A stretch of DNA of 64,000 nucleotides from Agromyces sp. H17E-10 (GTDB lineage Bacteria > Actinomycetota > Actinomycetes > Actinomycetales > Microbacteriaceae). The DNA is taken from NCBI RefSeq assembly GCF_022919715.1, contig NZ_CP095042.1, forward strand, positions 2,356,001 through 2,420,000. Direction: 5' to 3'. Position numbers and translations under genes: made by a program. This document shows positions 28,080-36,640 of the stretch, piece by piece (positions within the stretch are counted from its first letter, which is position 1; each line of letters starts with the position of its first letter). The notes beneath the pieces are model-generated. The model was not told where the DNA came from. It worked only from the letters and a program-made list of their open reading frames with translations, and ran no database searches.

Positions 28080-28553
28080 GGTTACCGCCTTTCCATCACG
28101 TCGATCATGGGATCGCGCCCGCGAAACCGCAAGGACGGAGGAGCCGGAGTCCCGAAGCCGCTTCGGGGCCGGTCCCTCTTCTTGTCAAGGGGGTGTACCG
28201 CGTGGTGCGCCCGGTGTGTGATGAAGGAGTCGGGACGCTGGGGGCGTACTCCGACGGCAGACTGACCCTCGGTCCGGGAGTAGAGACCCGCTACGGTTGA
28301 CCGCCCAGGTGGCGGATTCGAGGGTCAGTCTGCTTCTTCGTGGATACGCCGCGGTCCTCGGGGCTCGATTCGCGCCGCGCTTCGCCGCCACGCGCCCCCA
28401 AGCGCTCACGACGAGTCGATTTCCTGTGCCACGATGACTGGCGTCCGGTGAGTACAGGCAAGACGTCGAACCCTGGTTCGTGGACTCGGAACACGGCGAT
28501 TCCGGCGATTCTGGGCGGCGATTCTGCCGTGCAACGAGGGGGCTGAGCTAACT
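28080..28553. other. Gene-poor region with repeats
   Basis: About 470 bases without a credible gene; the short open frames here are in conflicting frames and lack codon bias. It contains a 15-bp inverted repeat (28257-28271 and 28319-28333), a 7-bp hairpin CCCGAAG-CCG-CTTCGGG near 28153, and an upstream stretch with a weak RBS (GAGGGGG) before the 28554 start. Somewhat lower GC than its surroundings. It may be a decayed insertion. Confidence 0.5.
28257..28333. repeat. 15-bp inverted repeat with a third copy at 28837
   Basis: GCAGACTGACCCTCG (28257-28271) and its exact complement (28319-28333), 47 bases apart. The 13-mer GGGTCAGTCTGCT of the right arm (28322-28334) recurs directly at 28837-28849, over the stop codon of the minus-strand gene at 28840. 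The two direct copies bracket the small gene 28554-28826 at 515 bases. Confidence 0.7.
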
Positions 28554-28826
28554 ATGTTCAAGACAAAGGGAATCATCGTCGCGTGGGTGCTCGCGGGGGT
28601 GCTCGCCGTTATCACGTTCGTCCTGTTGGTCCTGGGTTTCGACCAGGCCGATGCGATCGCCGGCTCACCCGACGAGAGGATCGAGGGCCCCTACCCCTGG
28701 ATCGACGGCCTCCCCGCGCTCGCGTTGATCCTCACCGGCGTGGCGATTCTGTGGGCAGGTGCGGCGATGATCATCGGAGCGTTCCGAACCCGGAATCGCG
28801 AGCGATCGAGCGCACCCGGGCGTTGA
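28554..28826 (+). CDS. Small membrane protein of unknown function (90 aa)
   Basis: Two predicted helices: GIIVAWVLAGVLAVITFVLLVL (residues 6-27) and ALALILTGVAILWAGAAMIIG (about 54-74), joined by an exposed acidic loop (DQADAIAGSPDERIEGPYPWIDG). The tail is basic (RTRNRERSSAPGR). I do not recognise the family. Start ATG 28554 (MFKTKG) with only a weak GAGGGGG upstream at about 12 bases. It is flanked by two direct copies of a 13-mer (see repeat), so the gene may have arrived or been moved as a small unit. Convergent with the 102-aa protein at 28840. Confidence 0.62.
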   Translation: MFKTKGIIVAWVLAGVLAVITFVLLVLGFDQADAIAGSPDERIEGPYPWIDGLPALALILTGVAILWAGAAMIIGAFRTRNRERSSAPGR

Positions 28827-28839
28827 CCGCTCTCGGGGG

Positions 28840-29148
28840 TCAGTCTGCTGCGGGCCGCGCGTGCGACGTGGCGTCGTCGCGGGTCGTGTCCGGCACGTCG
28901 GCGGTGATCCCGGCCTGGTCGCCTCGTCGCGCGGCCTGCCAGCCGAACGCGCGGACGACGAGGAATCCGACGAGACAGGTCACGCCCGCCTGGCCGAACC
29001 AGGCGGCGATGCCGAGCTGCGTTCCGCTGAGGCCGGACGTCGCCAAGGAGTCCGAGGTCTGCGAGAGCCCGAACAGGATGAACGCCAGTACGAGGCAGAT
29101 CGATCCGAAGAGGCCGAGCGCGGTACCCCACGGGTTCTGATCGTCCAT
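28840..29148 (-). CDS. Small membrane protein of unknown function (102 aa)
   Basis: MDDQNPWGTALGLFGSICLVLAFILFGL (first helix), a loop, then LGIAAWFGQAGVTCLVGFLVVRAFGW (second helix) and a soluble acidic/basic tail. Looks like a two-helix membrane protein; I do not recognise a family. Start ATG 29148 with a modest RBS. Its final codons and stop (GCA GAC TGA) lie inside the third copy of the GTCAGTCTGC repeat, an odd coincidence. No operon partner. Confidence 0.65.
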   Translation of the reverse strand: MDDQNPWGTALGLFGSICLVLAFILFGLSQTSDSLATSGLSGTQLGIAAWFGQAGVTCLVGFLVVRAFGWQAARRGDQAGITADVPDTTRDDATSHARPAAD

Positions 29149-29217
29149 GGCGCGAGCATAGGTCGCGGGATGCCCCGTGGCGAGTCCCCCGAATGGGCGA
29201 GGCGACGTCGCGCCGCG

Positions 29218-30615
29218 CTACATGTTGATCATGTGCCCGACGAGGCCGTGGAACGCCTCCTGCAGCGCCTCCGACAGCGTCGGGTGGGTGTGCACGTTGC
29301 GGGCGAGCTCGAGCGCGCCGAGGTCCCACTTCTGGGCGAGCGTGAGCTCGGGCAGAAGCTCCGAGACGTCGGGGCCGATGAGGTGCCCGCCGAGCAGCTC
29401 GAGGTGCTGCTTGTCGGCGACGAGCTTCACGAACCCGACCGGGTCGCCGAGGCCGTTCGCCTTGCCGTTCGCCGAGAACGGGAACTTCGCCACGACCACG
29501 TCGTAGCCCTCGTCGCGGGCCTGCTGCTCGGTCAGCCCGAACGAGGCGACCTGCGGCGAGCAGAAGGTCGCACGCGGCATCATGCGGTAGTCGCCGAGCT
29601 CCATCGTCTCGGCGTCGCCGATCGTCTCGGCGGCGACGACACCCTGCGCCTCGGCGACGTGGGCGAGCATGAGCTTCGCGGTGACGTCGCCGATCGCGTA
29701 GATGTGCGGCACGTTGGTGCGCATGCGCTCGTCGATGGAGATCGCGCCGCGCTCGGTGAGCTGCACGCCCGCCGCCTCGAGCCCGATGCCGTCGACGTTC
29801 GGGGCGAACCCGACCGAGATGAGCGCCTTGTCGGCGACGAGCGAGCCGGGCTGACCATCGGCGCCGGTGTACGTGACCGTGACCGATGTGCCGTCGTCGA
29901 CGACGGTCTCGACCTTGGTCGACGAGAGGATCGGGATGCCGAGGTTGCGGTACTGCCGGGTGATCTCCTTCGAGACCTCGACGTCCTCGTTGGGCAGCGC
30001 ACGGTCGAGGAACTCGATGACCGTGACCTGCACCCCGTAGTTTCGCAGCACGTACGCGAACTCCATGCCGATGGCGCCCGCGCCGACGATCGCGATCGAG
30101 CGGGGAAGCTCGCGCGTGAGGATCTGCGTCTCGTACGTGACGACGTTCTGCGAGAGCTGAACGCCCGGCAGCAGCCGCACCTGCGAACCCGTCGCGATGA
30201 TCGCGTTGCGGAACGAGACCTGCTCGACCGACCCGTCGGCCTTCGTCACGTCGATCGTGTTCGGCCCGGTGAAGACGCCGCGCCCGTCGATCTCGGTGAT
30301 GCCGTTCTTCTTCATGAGGAAGTGCACGCCCTTGACGTGCTTCTCCGACACCTGGCGGCTGCGGTCGAAGGCCGCGCCGAAGTCGAAGTGCACGTCGCCC
30401 GAGATGCCGAACGTGGCGGCCTGGTCGTGGAAGATGTGGGCGAGCTCCGCGTTGCGCAGGAGCGCCTTCGACGGGATGCAGCCCACGTTGAGGCACACGC
30501 CGCCCCAGTACTTCTCTTCGATGACGGCCACGCTCAGGCCGAGTTGGGCGGCTCGGATCGCGGCCACGTATCCGCCGGGGCCGGCACCGAGCAGGACGAC
30601 GTCGTATTCGCTCAT
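29218..30615 (-). CDS. lpdA: Dihydrolipoyl dehydrogenase (465 aa)
   Basis: E3 flavoprotein of the pyruvate, 2-oxoglutarate or branched-chain dehydrogenase complexes: it reoxidises dihydrolipoamide with NAD+. FAD-binding [11 protein letters not shown] (10-20), redox disulfide Cys41/Cys46 in [16 protein letters not shown]-binding [13 protein letters not shown] (about 175), a second FAD contact in [14 protein letters not shown], and the dimer/active-site HTHPTLSEA at the C-terminus with catalytic His-Glu. Start ATG 30615 (MSEYDVV) is the canonical one; the longer frame beyond is shadow. It stands alone, facing the EamA gene across 132 bases. Confidence 0.95.
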   Translation of the reverse strand: MSEYDVVLLGAGPGGYVAAIRAAQLGLSVAVIEEKYWGGVCLNVGCIPSKALLRNAELAHIFHDQAATFGISGDVHFDFGAAFDRSRQVSEKHVKGVHFLMKKNGITEIDGRGVFTGPNTIDVTKADGSVEQVSFRNAIIATGSQVRLLPGVQLSQNVVTYETQILTRELPRSIAIVGAGAIGMEFAYVLRNYGVQVTVIEFLDRALPNEDVEVSKEITRQYRNLGIPILSSTKVETVVDDGTSVTVTYTGADGQPGSLVADKALISVGFAPNVDGIGLEAAGVQLTERGAISIDERMRTNVPHIYAIGDVTAKLMLAHVAEAQGVVAAETIGDAETMELGDYRMMPRATFCSPQVASFGLTEQQARDEGYDVVVAKFPFSANGKANGLGDPVGFVKLVADKQHLELLGGHLIGPDVSELLPELTLAQKWDLGALELARNVHTHPTLSEALQEAFHGLVGHMINM

Positions 30616-30747
30616 GGCCGCCAGCCTATGCCCGCGCGCCGCCGGTTTCGAGGGGTCGGATGCCGCAGGCTGCCGTTCTTCGGCGGATTCCGGACAGGGA
30701 GTTCGCCAGCCGTTCCGGTGCCCGGCGGACCGCCGTAGCCTCGACGG

Positions 30748-31752
30748 GTGAGCACCACCGAGCAGACCGACACCCCGGCCGCGGCATCCCCCCTTCGACA
30801 GGCTCAGGGGGCGAAGCCCAAGCGGTTGTCGACCTGGGTGCAGTTCCTCGCGATGGGGCTCGTGTGGGGCGCCAGCTTCCTCTTCATGAAGGTCGCGCTC
30901 GGCGGGGTCTCGTTCGGGCAGATCGCCTGGTCGCGGGTCGTGCTCGGGGCGCTCGCGCTCGGCGTGATCGTCGCGGTCACCCGGCCGCGCGTGCCTGCGG
31001 CAGACGGCACGCCCGGTCCGGTACTGCCGCGCGAGCCGATCGTGTGGGTGCACTTCCTCGTGGTCTCGTTCACGACGTGCGTGATCCCCTACCTGTGCTT
31101 CGCGTGGGCCGAGCAGTACGTGTCGTCGAGCCTCGCGTCGATCTACAACGCGACGACGCCGATCATGACGGCGCTCATGGCGACCCTCGCCTTCAGGGTC
31201 GAGCGGCTCGGACTCAGCAAGTGGATCGGCGTCGGCATCGGCATCCTCGGCGTCGTCGTCGTGATCGGACCGTGGCAGTACCACGCGCTCACGGGCAGCC
31301 TCGCCGGCCAGCTCGCCTGCCTCGTCGCGACCGCCTGCTACGGGTTCACGTTCGCGTACCAGCGCAAGTTCCTCAGCCACCGGCCGATCGCGCCGGCGAC
31401 GTTCGCGTTCCTGTCGATCGGCGTGGCGGCCGTCGTCATGCTCGCGCTCACCCCATGGCTCGCGATCGGGCCGATCGAGCTCGACTGGACGGTCGGCCTC
31501 TCGCTGGCTGCGCTCGGCGTGCTCGGGACCGGGCTCGCCTACATCTGGAACATCAACGTGCTGCGCGCGTGGGGGCCGACGGGCACTTCGACGGTGACGT
31601 ACGTGACCCCGGTCGTCGGGGTCGCGCTCGGGGTGCTCCTGCTCGGCGAGCGGTTCAGCTGGCACGAGCCGCTCGGCGCCGCGCTCGTGCTGCTCGGCAT
31701 TCTGCTGGCGCAGGGGCGGCTGCGGCTCGGTCGCCGGAGGTCGGTCGAGTAG
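30748..31752 (+). CDS. EamA/DMT-family drug/metabolite exporter (334 aa)
   Basis: Ten-helix transporter of the DMT superfamily with two EamA repeats: helices from [23 protein letters not shown] and, in the second half, [21 protein letters not shown]. The helix with [16 protein letters not shown] is the first-repeat signature; [26 protein letters not shown] is the second. GTG 30748 is the start because it directly follows a putative RBS region and keeps the N-terminal 30 residues short. The N-terminus ([14 protein letters not shown]) is encoded by the repeat CCCTTCGACAGGCTCAGGG (30791-30809), a common bacterial extragenic repeat, read in frame. Substrate unknown. Confidence 0.9.
   Translation: MSTTEQTDTPAAASPLRQAQGAKPKRLSTWVQFLAMGLVWGASFLFMKVALGGVSFGQIAWSRVVLGALALGVIVAVTRPRVPAADGTPGPVLPREPIVWVHFLVVSFTTCVIPYLCFAWAEQYVSSSLASIYNATTPIMTALMATLAFRVERLGLSKWIGVGIGILGVVVVIGPWQYHALTGSLAGQLACLVATACYGFTFAYQRKFLSHRPIAPATFAFLSIGVAAVVMLALTPWLAIGPIELDWTVGLSLAALGVLGTGLAYIWNINVLRAWGPTGTSTVTYVTPVVGVALGVLLLGERFSWHEPLGAALVLLGILLAQGRLRLGRRRSVE
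30791..30809. repeat. CCCTTCGACAGGCTCAGGG palindromic repeat inside the EamA N-terminus
   Basis: Classic imperfect palindrome with CCC(T)...(A)GGG arms, found at very high copy in many actinobacterial and proteobacterial genomes, usually outside genes. Here it codes for PLRQAQG in the first 25 residues, flanked by further C and G runs that lengthen the arms. Confidence 0.75.
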
Positions 31753-31819
31753 TGCGAAGCGCGTATCGAGACCACCGGTGGCGTGGTCTCGATACGGCGC
31801 TGCGCGCCTACTCGACCGA
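31741..31819. repeat. Extragenic palindromic repeat after the EamA gene
   Basis: Outer arms TCGGTCGAGTAG (31741-31752) and CTACTCGACCGA (31808-31819); inner arms GTATCGAGACCAC (31763-31775) and GTGGTCTCGATAC (31783-31795) around a 7-base loop. It can fold as a long hairpin with an internal loop and overlaps the stop codon TAG of the EamA gene (31750-31752), so it may act as its terminator. Confidence 0.8.
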
Positions 31820-31827
31820 CTCGAGGG

Positions 31828-31878
31828 TTGACAGATCCCGGCGAGGATGGTTGGTTAGTTACTGTAGTAACTAACCAA
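31828..31878 (+). promoter_or_regulatory. Promoter and GntR operator of the ABC operon
   Basis: TTGACA at 31828-31833 is a perfect -35. The 28-bp perfect palindrome TTGGTTAGTTACT-GT-AGTAACTAACCAA (31851-31878) starts 17 bases after it, covering the -10 position (best candidate TGGTTA at 31852). The regulator gene begins at 31920. A repressor bound here would shut off its own operon. The palindrome is directly visible and among the most AT-rich sites in the window. Confidence 0.8.
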
Positions 31879-31919
31879 CATGCGAACGCACCGTTCGCAT
31901 CAGCACCAGATGGGCCGGA

Positions 31920-32288
31920 ATGGACGACTCGCGTCCGATCTTCATCCAGATCGCCGAACAGCTCGAGAACGACATCATCGACGGATCGCTGCCCGAGGGC
32001 TCGCAGATCCCGTCGATCAACGAGTTCGCGACCTTCCTGCGGGTGAACCCGGCCACTGCACTGAAGGGAGTGAGCCGCCTTGTCGACGACGGATTCGTGG
32101 AGAAGCGACGGGGGATCGGCATGTTCGTGACCACGGGCGCCCGCGAGCGCCTCATCGTCAGGCGGCGAGCCGAGTTCAGCGCCCAGTACCTCAGACCCCT
32201 CCTCGTCGAGGCCGAGAAGCTCGGCATCGACATCGACGACCTGGCGGGCATGCTCGCCGCACTCCGATCCGAGAGGACCGCATCATGA
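31920..32288 (+). CDS. GntR-family regulator, YtrA type (122 aa)
   Basis: Winged helix: SRPIFIQIAEQLENDIIDGSLPEGSQIPSINEFATFLRVNPATALKGVSRLVDDGFVEKRRGIGMFV is the GntR DNA-binding domain with the YtrA spacing and short C-terminal helix pair (residues about 75-122) instead of a large ligand domain. The YtrA group sits next to ABC transporters and often responds to cell-wall damage. Start ATG 31920. The stop TGA 32286-32288 overlaps the ATPase start ATG 32285 (ATGA), so it is co-translated. It probably represses this operon through the palindrome at 31851-31878. Confidence 0.9.
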   Translation: MDDSRPIFIQIAEQLENDIIDGSLPEGSQIPSINEFATFLRVNPATALKGVSRLVDDGFVEKRRGIGMFVTTGARERLIVRRRAEFSAQYLRPLLVEAEKLGIDIDDLAGMLAALRSERTAS

Positions 32289-33190
32289 CGGCCACCGTGG
32301 CCCGCGTCACCGGGCTCACCAAGCGCTACGGCGATTTCACCGCCCTCGACGGCGTCGACTTCGCCCTCCAGGAGAACCGCATCTACGGCCTGCTCGGGCG
32401 CAACGGCGCCGGCAAGACCACGATCATGCAGCTGCTCACCGGGCAGCTCTTCCCGAACGGGGGCGAGCTCGAAGTCTTCGGGCGCACCCCCGCCGAGCAC
32501 GCCGACGTGCTGCGCCGGCTCTGCTTCATCGCCGAGGCGCAGCGCTATCCCGAGGACTTCCGGCCCCGGCACGTCTTCAAGTCCGCCCCATGGTTCTTCG
32601 AGAACTGGGACCAGGAGTTCGCCGACCGGCTGGTCGCCGACTTCCGGCTGCCGCTCAACCGCCCGATCAAGAAGCTCAGCCGCGGGCAGCTGTCGGCCGT
32701 GGGTGTCATCGTCGGGCTCGCCTCGCGTGCGCCGCTCACCTTCTTCGACGAGCCCTACCTCGGCCTCGACGCCGTCGCGCGGCACATCTTCTACGACCGG
32801 CTCCTCGAGGACTACGCCGAGCACCCCCGCACGATCGTGCTGTCGACGCACCTGATCGACGAGGTCGCGAACCTGCTCGAGCACATCATCCTCATCGACC
32901 AGGGCCGCATCCTGCTCGACCGCGACGCCGAGGAGGTGCGCGGGTCGGCGACCACGATCGCCGGAGCGAGCGCCGTCGTCGAGGAGTTCGTCGCCGACCG
33001 CCCGGTGATCGGGCGGGAACGCCTCGGCGGACTCGCCTCGGTCACGATCGACGGCCGGCTCGACCAGACCGAACGCGTGCGCGCCGCCGAACTCGGCCTC
33101 GAGCTCGCGCCGGTCTCGCTCCAGCAGCTCATCGTCCACCTCACCGGCACCGATCTCGCCGGTTCGTCCGAACAGGAGGCCGCAGCATGA
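32285..33190 (+). CDS. ABC transporter ATP-binding protein, YtrB-like (301 aa)
   Basis: ATPase of a likely multi-drug or cell-wall-stress exporter. Walker A GRNGAGKTT (about residues 38-46), Q-loop region, signature KLSRGQLSAVG (a variation of LSGGQ, with R for the first G, as in YtrB relatives), Walker B TFFDEPYLGLD and H-loop LSTHLIDEVANLLEH. The C-terminal 80 residues (AEEVRGSATTIAGASAVVEEFVADRPVI...) are typical of this subfamily. Start ATG 32285 is coupled to the GntR stop. Confidence 0.9.
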   Translation: MTATVARVTGLTKRYGDFTALDGVDFALQENRIYGLLGRNGAGKTTIMQLLTGQLFPNGGELEVFGRTPAEHADVLRRLCFIAEAQRYPEDFRPRHVFKSAPWFFENWDQEFADRLVADFRLPLNRPIKKLSRGQLSAVGVIVGLASRAPLTFFDEPYLGLDAVARHIFYDRLLEDYAEHPRTIVLSTHLIDEVANLLEHIILIDQGRILLDRDAEEVRGSATTIAGASAVVEEFVADRPVIGRERLGGLASVTIDGRLDQTERVRAAELGLELAPVSLQQLIVHLTGTDLAGSSEQEAAA

Positions 33191-33957
33191 CCGCCGTCGC
33201 CACCGCACCCGCCGAACGCGGGACCATGCCGACCGGCCGCGTGCGGCCGGGCGAGATCTGGCGCATCGTGCGCCTGCTCGCCGTGAACCCCACCATCTTC
33301 TTCGGCATCCCGTGGATGATCCTCGGCGGCGCCTGGGTGATCACCATGCTGATCGCCCTCATCCTCCGCGCGTCCGGCATCTCCGACGCCGAGGACGGGT
33401 TCCGATACAGCTGGGCCGTGCTCTCGCCGCAGTGGTACCTCGTCGTCGTCGGCGTGCAGGCCGTCGCGTACACGCTCTCGTTCGCGTTGGGCTTCGGGTC
33501 GACGCGCCGCGACTACTGGCTCGGCATGAGCCTCATGTTCCTCTTCGTCTCCACCGAGATGGCAGTCGCGATCGCAACGCTCGTGCAGGTCGAGATCGCG
33601 ACCGACGGCTGGTTCATCGGCGCCGGCATGTTCGACGCGCTCTGGTACGGCCAGTCGGGCTGGTGGTTCGACTTCTTCACGACCTTCTCGTTGCAGCTGT
33701 TCGTGCTCTTCGTCGGTGCGGGCATCACGACGGTGTACATGCGCTGGCGGATGCGCGGCATGATGACCCTGCTCTTCAGCGTGCTCGCGGTCGTGCTCGT
33801 GTTCGTCGCGACGGTCATGCTGACGGGGTCGGGCCCCGAGCTGGCGTCGTGGCTCGCGACGATCGGCATCGGCGGCGTCTTCGGGATCGTCCTCGCGCTC
33901 GCCGTGGTGTCGGGGCTCGCCGGGTACTTCGTGGTCAGACGGGCCACGCCGCGCTGA
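33187..33957 (+). CDS. ABC transporter membrane subunit (256 aa)
   Basis: Partner of the YtrB-like ATPase. About six helices: IFFGIPWMILGGAWVITMLIALIL, YLVVVGVQAVAYTLSFALGFG, LMFLFVSTEMAVAIATLVQV, FTTFSLQLFVLFVGAGITTVY, LLFSVLAVVLVFVATVML, and a last one (about 220-245). It lacks the EAA loop of importers, as expected of an exporter. I recognise only the generic pattern. Start ATG 33187 overlaps the ATPase stop. The three genes form an operon closed by the terminator at 33976-34015. Confidence 0.82.
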   Translation: MTAVATAPAERGTMPTGRVRPGEIWRIVRLLAVNPTIFFGIPWMILGGAWVITMLIALILRASGISDAEDGFRYSWAVLSPQWYLVVVGVQAVAYTLSFALGFGSTRRDYWLGMSLMFLFVSTEMAVAIATLVQVEIATDGWFIGAGMFDALWYGQSGWWFDFFTTFSLQLFVLFVGAGITTVYMRWRMRGMMTLLFSVLAVVLVFVATVMLTGSGPELASWLATIGIGGVFGIVLALAVVSGLAGYFVVRRATPR

Positions 33958-33975
33958 TCCAGCGCGTTCGAGACC

Positions 33976-34015
33976 GCGGCGCGGCATCCGATCGGGGGAA
34001 CGGATGCCGCGCCGC
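33976..34015 (+). terminator. Terminator of the GntR-ABC operon
   Basis: Perfect 15-bp stem (GCGGCGCGGCATCCG with CGGATGCCGCGCCGC) and a 10-base loop, 18 bases after the permease stop. Its stem contains CGGATGCC paired with itself as GGCATCCG. Confidence 0.88.
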
Positions 34016-34114
34016 ATGCACGACCCGGGATCATCCGCAGGGATGACGCGTCGGCCGCGAGATGCGACTCGCGCCCGACGCGCCTCAGTGCCCGGCCCCG
34101 GCAGGCTCGAGGGT

Positions 34115-34879
34115 ATGAGTTCCTTCGTGCTCGAGGCATCCGGCCTCGTCAAGACCTATGGCCAGACCCGGGCCCTCGCGGGTGTCGACCTGCGCGTGCG
34201 CACCGGCGAATCGCTCGCGATCATGGGTGCTTCGGGATCGGGCAAGACGACCCTGCTGCACTGCCTCGCCGGCATCGTGCCGCCCGACTCCGGAGCCGTC
34301 TCGTTCCTCTCGGGTGCCGGCCGCGTCGACGTCACCGCGCTCGGCGAGCGCGAGCGGTCGCGACTGCGCCGCGAGGCGTTCGGCTTCGTGTTCCAGCAGG
34401 GCCTGCTGATCCCCGAGCTCACCGCCGTCGAGAACGTCTCGCTCGCCCTCATGCTGAACGGGATGCCGCGGGCGAGAGCCGAGGAGTACGGGCGCGGCTG
34501 GCTCGCAGCCCTCGGGCTCGCCGGCATGGAGGACCGCCGCATCGGCCAGCTCTCGGGCGGACAGGCGCAGCGCGTGGCGATCGCCCGCGCGCAGGTCACG
34601 GGCGCACCCGTGGTGTTCGCCGACGAGCCGACCGGCGCACTCGACTCGGCGACCTCGGCCGACGTCATGCAGGCGCTCCTCGACTCCACCACGGGCCAGG
34701 GCCGCACGCTCGTGCTCGTCACCCATGATGCGGATGTCGCGGGCAGGTGCTCGCGCATCGTCGACATGCGCGACGGCCGCATCGTCGGCGAGCGGGTGCC
34801 CGCCGGTGCCGCGGCGGCGCAGGCGGCTTCGACCGGGGCGGATGCTGCAGCCGGCGCCGCATCGGGGGTGCCGGCGTGA
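34115..34879 (+). CDS. ABC transporter ATP-binding protein, MacB/BceA type (254 aa)
   Basis: ATPase partner of an FtsX-type permease. Walker A GASGSGKTT, Q-loop FVFQQGLLIPELTAVENVSLALML, signature QLSGGQAQRVAIARA, Walker B VVFADEPTGALDS (the ADEPTGALD string marks the LolD/MacB/BceA class) and H-loop LVTHDADVA. Start ATG 34115 is preferred over the longer upstream frame because it directly precedes the conserved SSFVLEASGLVKTYG and has an RBS-like GGCTCGAGGG. A Gly/Ala-rich tail (about 30 residues) ends the protein. Coupled to the permease by GTGA. Confidence 0.9.
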   Translation: MSSFVLEASGLVKTYGQTRALAGVDLRVRTGESLAIMGASGSGKTTLLHCLAGIVPPDSGAVSFLSGAGRVDVTALGERERSRLRREAFGFVFQQGLLIPELTAVENVSLALMLNGMPRARAEEYGRGWLAALGLAGMEDRRIGQLSGGQAQRVAIARAQVTGAPVVFADEPTGALDSATSADVMQALLDSTTGQGRTLVLVTHDADVAGRCSRIVDMRDGRIVGERVPAGAAAAQAASTGADAAAGAASGVPA

Positions 34880-36198
34880 TCGCGCGGGTCGCCTGGCTGC
34901 TCGCCCGCCCGGGGTCGGCGGGCGTCGCGACGCTCGCGCTGCCCGTCACGGCCTTCGCGATCGTGACGGCGCTGCTGCTCACCGTCATCGGCGGCGCGCA
35001 GACGTTCTGGACGTGGACCGACGACGTCGCCTTCACCTACCAACTGCTCGCCGTGGTCGCGCTCGTGCTGCTCGTCGTGCCGCTCGCCTCGCTCGGCGGG
35101 GCCGCGGCCCGGCTGTCGGCACGCCGCCGCGACGACCGGCTCGCGACGTTGCGCCTGCTCGGCGCCACGCCCTCGACCGTGTCGACGCTCGCCGTCGTCG
35201 AGTCGGCGGTGTTCGCGTTCGCCGGCGGCGTGGTGGGCGTCGGGCTCTACTTCGTGATCGTGCCGCTGCTCGCGCTCGTGCCGTTCCGCGGCGAGCCGCT
35301 CGGCGTCGACGGGGTGCTGCTCGGCTGGCCCGTGCTCGCCGGGGTCGTCGCGGGCGTCGTCGCGCTCGCCGCCGTCAGCGCCGTGCTCGGGCTGCGCAAG
35401 GTCGTCATCTCGCCGCTCGGCGTGCGCACCCGGCAGGACGCGCCGAAGCTCTCGTGGCTGCGGTTCGTGATCGGCGCGGTCGTGGTGCTCGCGTCGTTCG
35501 CGCTCATGGGCATGCTGCAGGTCGCCGGCTCGGCGATCGTGCTCGTCGCGATCCTCGCCGTCGGCTTCGGCGGCACGCTCGCCGTGCTCAACCTCGTGGG
35601 GCCGTGGGTGATCCGACTCGTCGCGAAGGGGCAGGCCCGGCGGGCGAAGCGCCCCGCGCAGCTGCTCGCCGCCAGGACCGTGCTCGAATCGCCGAAGGCC
35701 GCCTGGCGGCAGGTGTCGGGCGTCGCGATGACGAGCTTCATGGCGGTCTTCGCCGGCGTCGGCCTCGCGATCGTCGACCTCGCAGGTTCCAGCGCCGACC
35801 GCGAGTCGCTCGAGCTGTTCGCCGACATCCGCACCGGCATCCTCATCACCGTGATCGGGTCGTTCCTCATGGTGGCCTGTTCGGTGGGCGTCAACCAGGC
35901 GGCCGGTATCCTCGACCGCCGCGACCTCTACCGCTCGCTCGACATGCTCGGCATGCCCGAGTCGACGATGGACGCCGCCCGTCGCCGCTCGGTCATGTCG
36001 CCGCTGCGCATCACCGCGATCGGCTCGGCGCTCGTCGCCGCGTTCGTGATGCTGCCGCTCACCGGTGCCGCGCTCATCGTGCAGCCGCTCGCCCTCGTCG
36101 TCGTGGCCGCCGTGCTCGCGGCCGGCATCGGAGTCGTCTGGCTCGGACTCGCGGCGACCCGGCCGATGCTCGCACGCACCTCGGCCGCGGCATCCTGA
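34876..36198 (+). CDS. FtsX-family ABC permease (440 aa)
   Basis: Large integral membrane protein with ten or so helices in two FtsX halves. First half: VTAFAIVTALLLTVIGGAQTFW and the FtsX core after RRRDDRLATLRLLGATPSTVSTL, the conserved loop at the cytoplasmic end. Second half: RDLYRSLDMLGMPESTMDAARRRSVMSP, the equivalent loop. There is no large periplasmic MacB domain. Start GTG 34876 (VIARVAWLLARPGS) follows the ATPase stop. Resembles BceB-like or lipoprotein-release-type exporters; the substrate is unknown and no two-component system is adjacent. Confidence 0.87.
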   Translation: MIARVAWLLARPGSAGVATLALPVTAFAIVTALLLTVIGGAQTFWTWTDDVAFTYQLLAVVALVLLVVPLASLGGAAARLSARRRDDRLATLRLLGATPSTVSTLAVVESAVFAFAGGVVGVGLYFVIVPLLALVPFRGEPLGVDGVLLGWPVLAGVVAGVVALAAVSAVLGLRKVVISPLGVRTRQDAPKLSWLRFVIGAVVVLASFALMGMLQVAGSAIVLVAILAVGFGGTLAVLNLVGPWVIRLVAKGQARRAKRPAQLLAARTVLESPKAAWRQVSGVAMTSFMAVFAGVGLAIVDLAGSSADRESLELFADIRTGILITVIGSFLMVACSVGVNQAAGILDRRDLYRSLDMLGMPESTMDAARRRSVMSPLRITAIGSALVAAFVMLPLTGAALIVQPLALVVVAAVLAAGIGVVWLGLAATRPMLARTSAAAS

Positions 36199-36208
36199 GC
36201 GCTGCCGT

Positions 36209-36640
36209 CTAGAGCGACGAGCCGACCGGTGACCAATAGCGGAGGTGAACCAGGAGCGGAGCGTTCGGCGAGTCCTGTGCCGGGCCGAACATGGGAGTGA
36301 CGCACACGGAGAGGAGGTTGAGGGTCGGGGAGAGGGTGCACCGCTCCTCCTCGATGCCCATGTCCGCGGCGAGCTGTCGCGCCGACCGGCCCTCCGGAGG
36401 ATCGATGTTCACCACGAGCCAGCAGCCGCCCGACGCGCAGTCCTTCTCGCTCGAGCGCACCGTCGCGCCCGCCGGCAGCTCGGTGCCGAACGAGGCGGGC
36501 GGCACGCTGCCCTCGGTCACGAACAGGTGGCTCACCGCCACGTAGAGGAGCCACGTGCCGACGATGACCACGGCGACGGCAGCGACCACGATCCGGATCG
36601 TCGTCCGCCGTGCGGGGTCGGGGGATTCGGCCGTCGTCAT
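36209..36640 (-). CDS. Hypothetical single-helix membrane protein (143 aa)
   Basis: One N-terminal helix (IRIVVAAVAVVIVGTWLLYVAVSHLF, about 16-40) and a small extracytoplasmic domain with four cysteines (KDCASGGCWLVV, ERCTLSPTLNLLSVCV), suggesting two disulfides. I do not recognise a family. Start ATG 36640 overlaps the stop of the upstream lipoprotein gene by four bases (ATGA), so the two are made together and may act together at the cell surface. Convergent with the FtsX gene (10 bases between stops). Confidence 0.75.
   Translation of the reverse strand: MTTAESPDPARRTTIRIVVAAVAVVIVGTWLLYVAVSHLFVTEGSVPPASFGTELPAGATVRSSEKDCASGGCWLVVNIDPPEGRSARQLAADMGIEEERCTLSPTLNLLSVCVTPMFGPAQDSPNAPLLVHLRYWSPVGSSL

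Noticed and set aside
28014..28265. An 83-residue plus-strand frame ending in the repeat
   Set aside because: It overlaps the start of the 65-aa membrane protein gene, has no domain, and the codon use is not that of real genes here.
28257..28849. An intact insertion sequence
   Set aside because: No transposase-like frame (DDE or HUH) lies between or beside the repeats.
30616..31665. N-terminal extension of lpdA by 350 codons
   Set aside because: It runs antisense to the EamA gene; MSEYDVV at 30615 is the family start.
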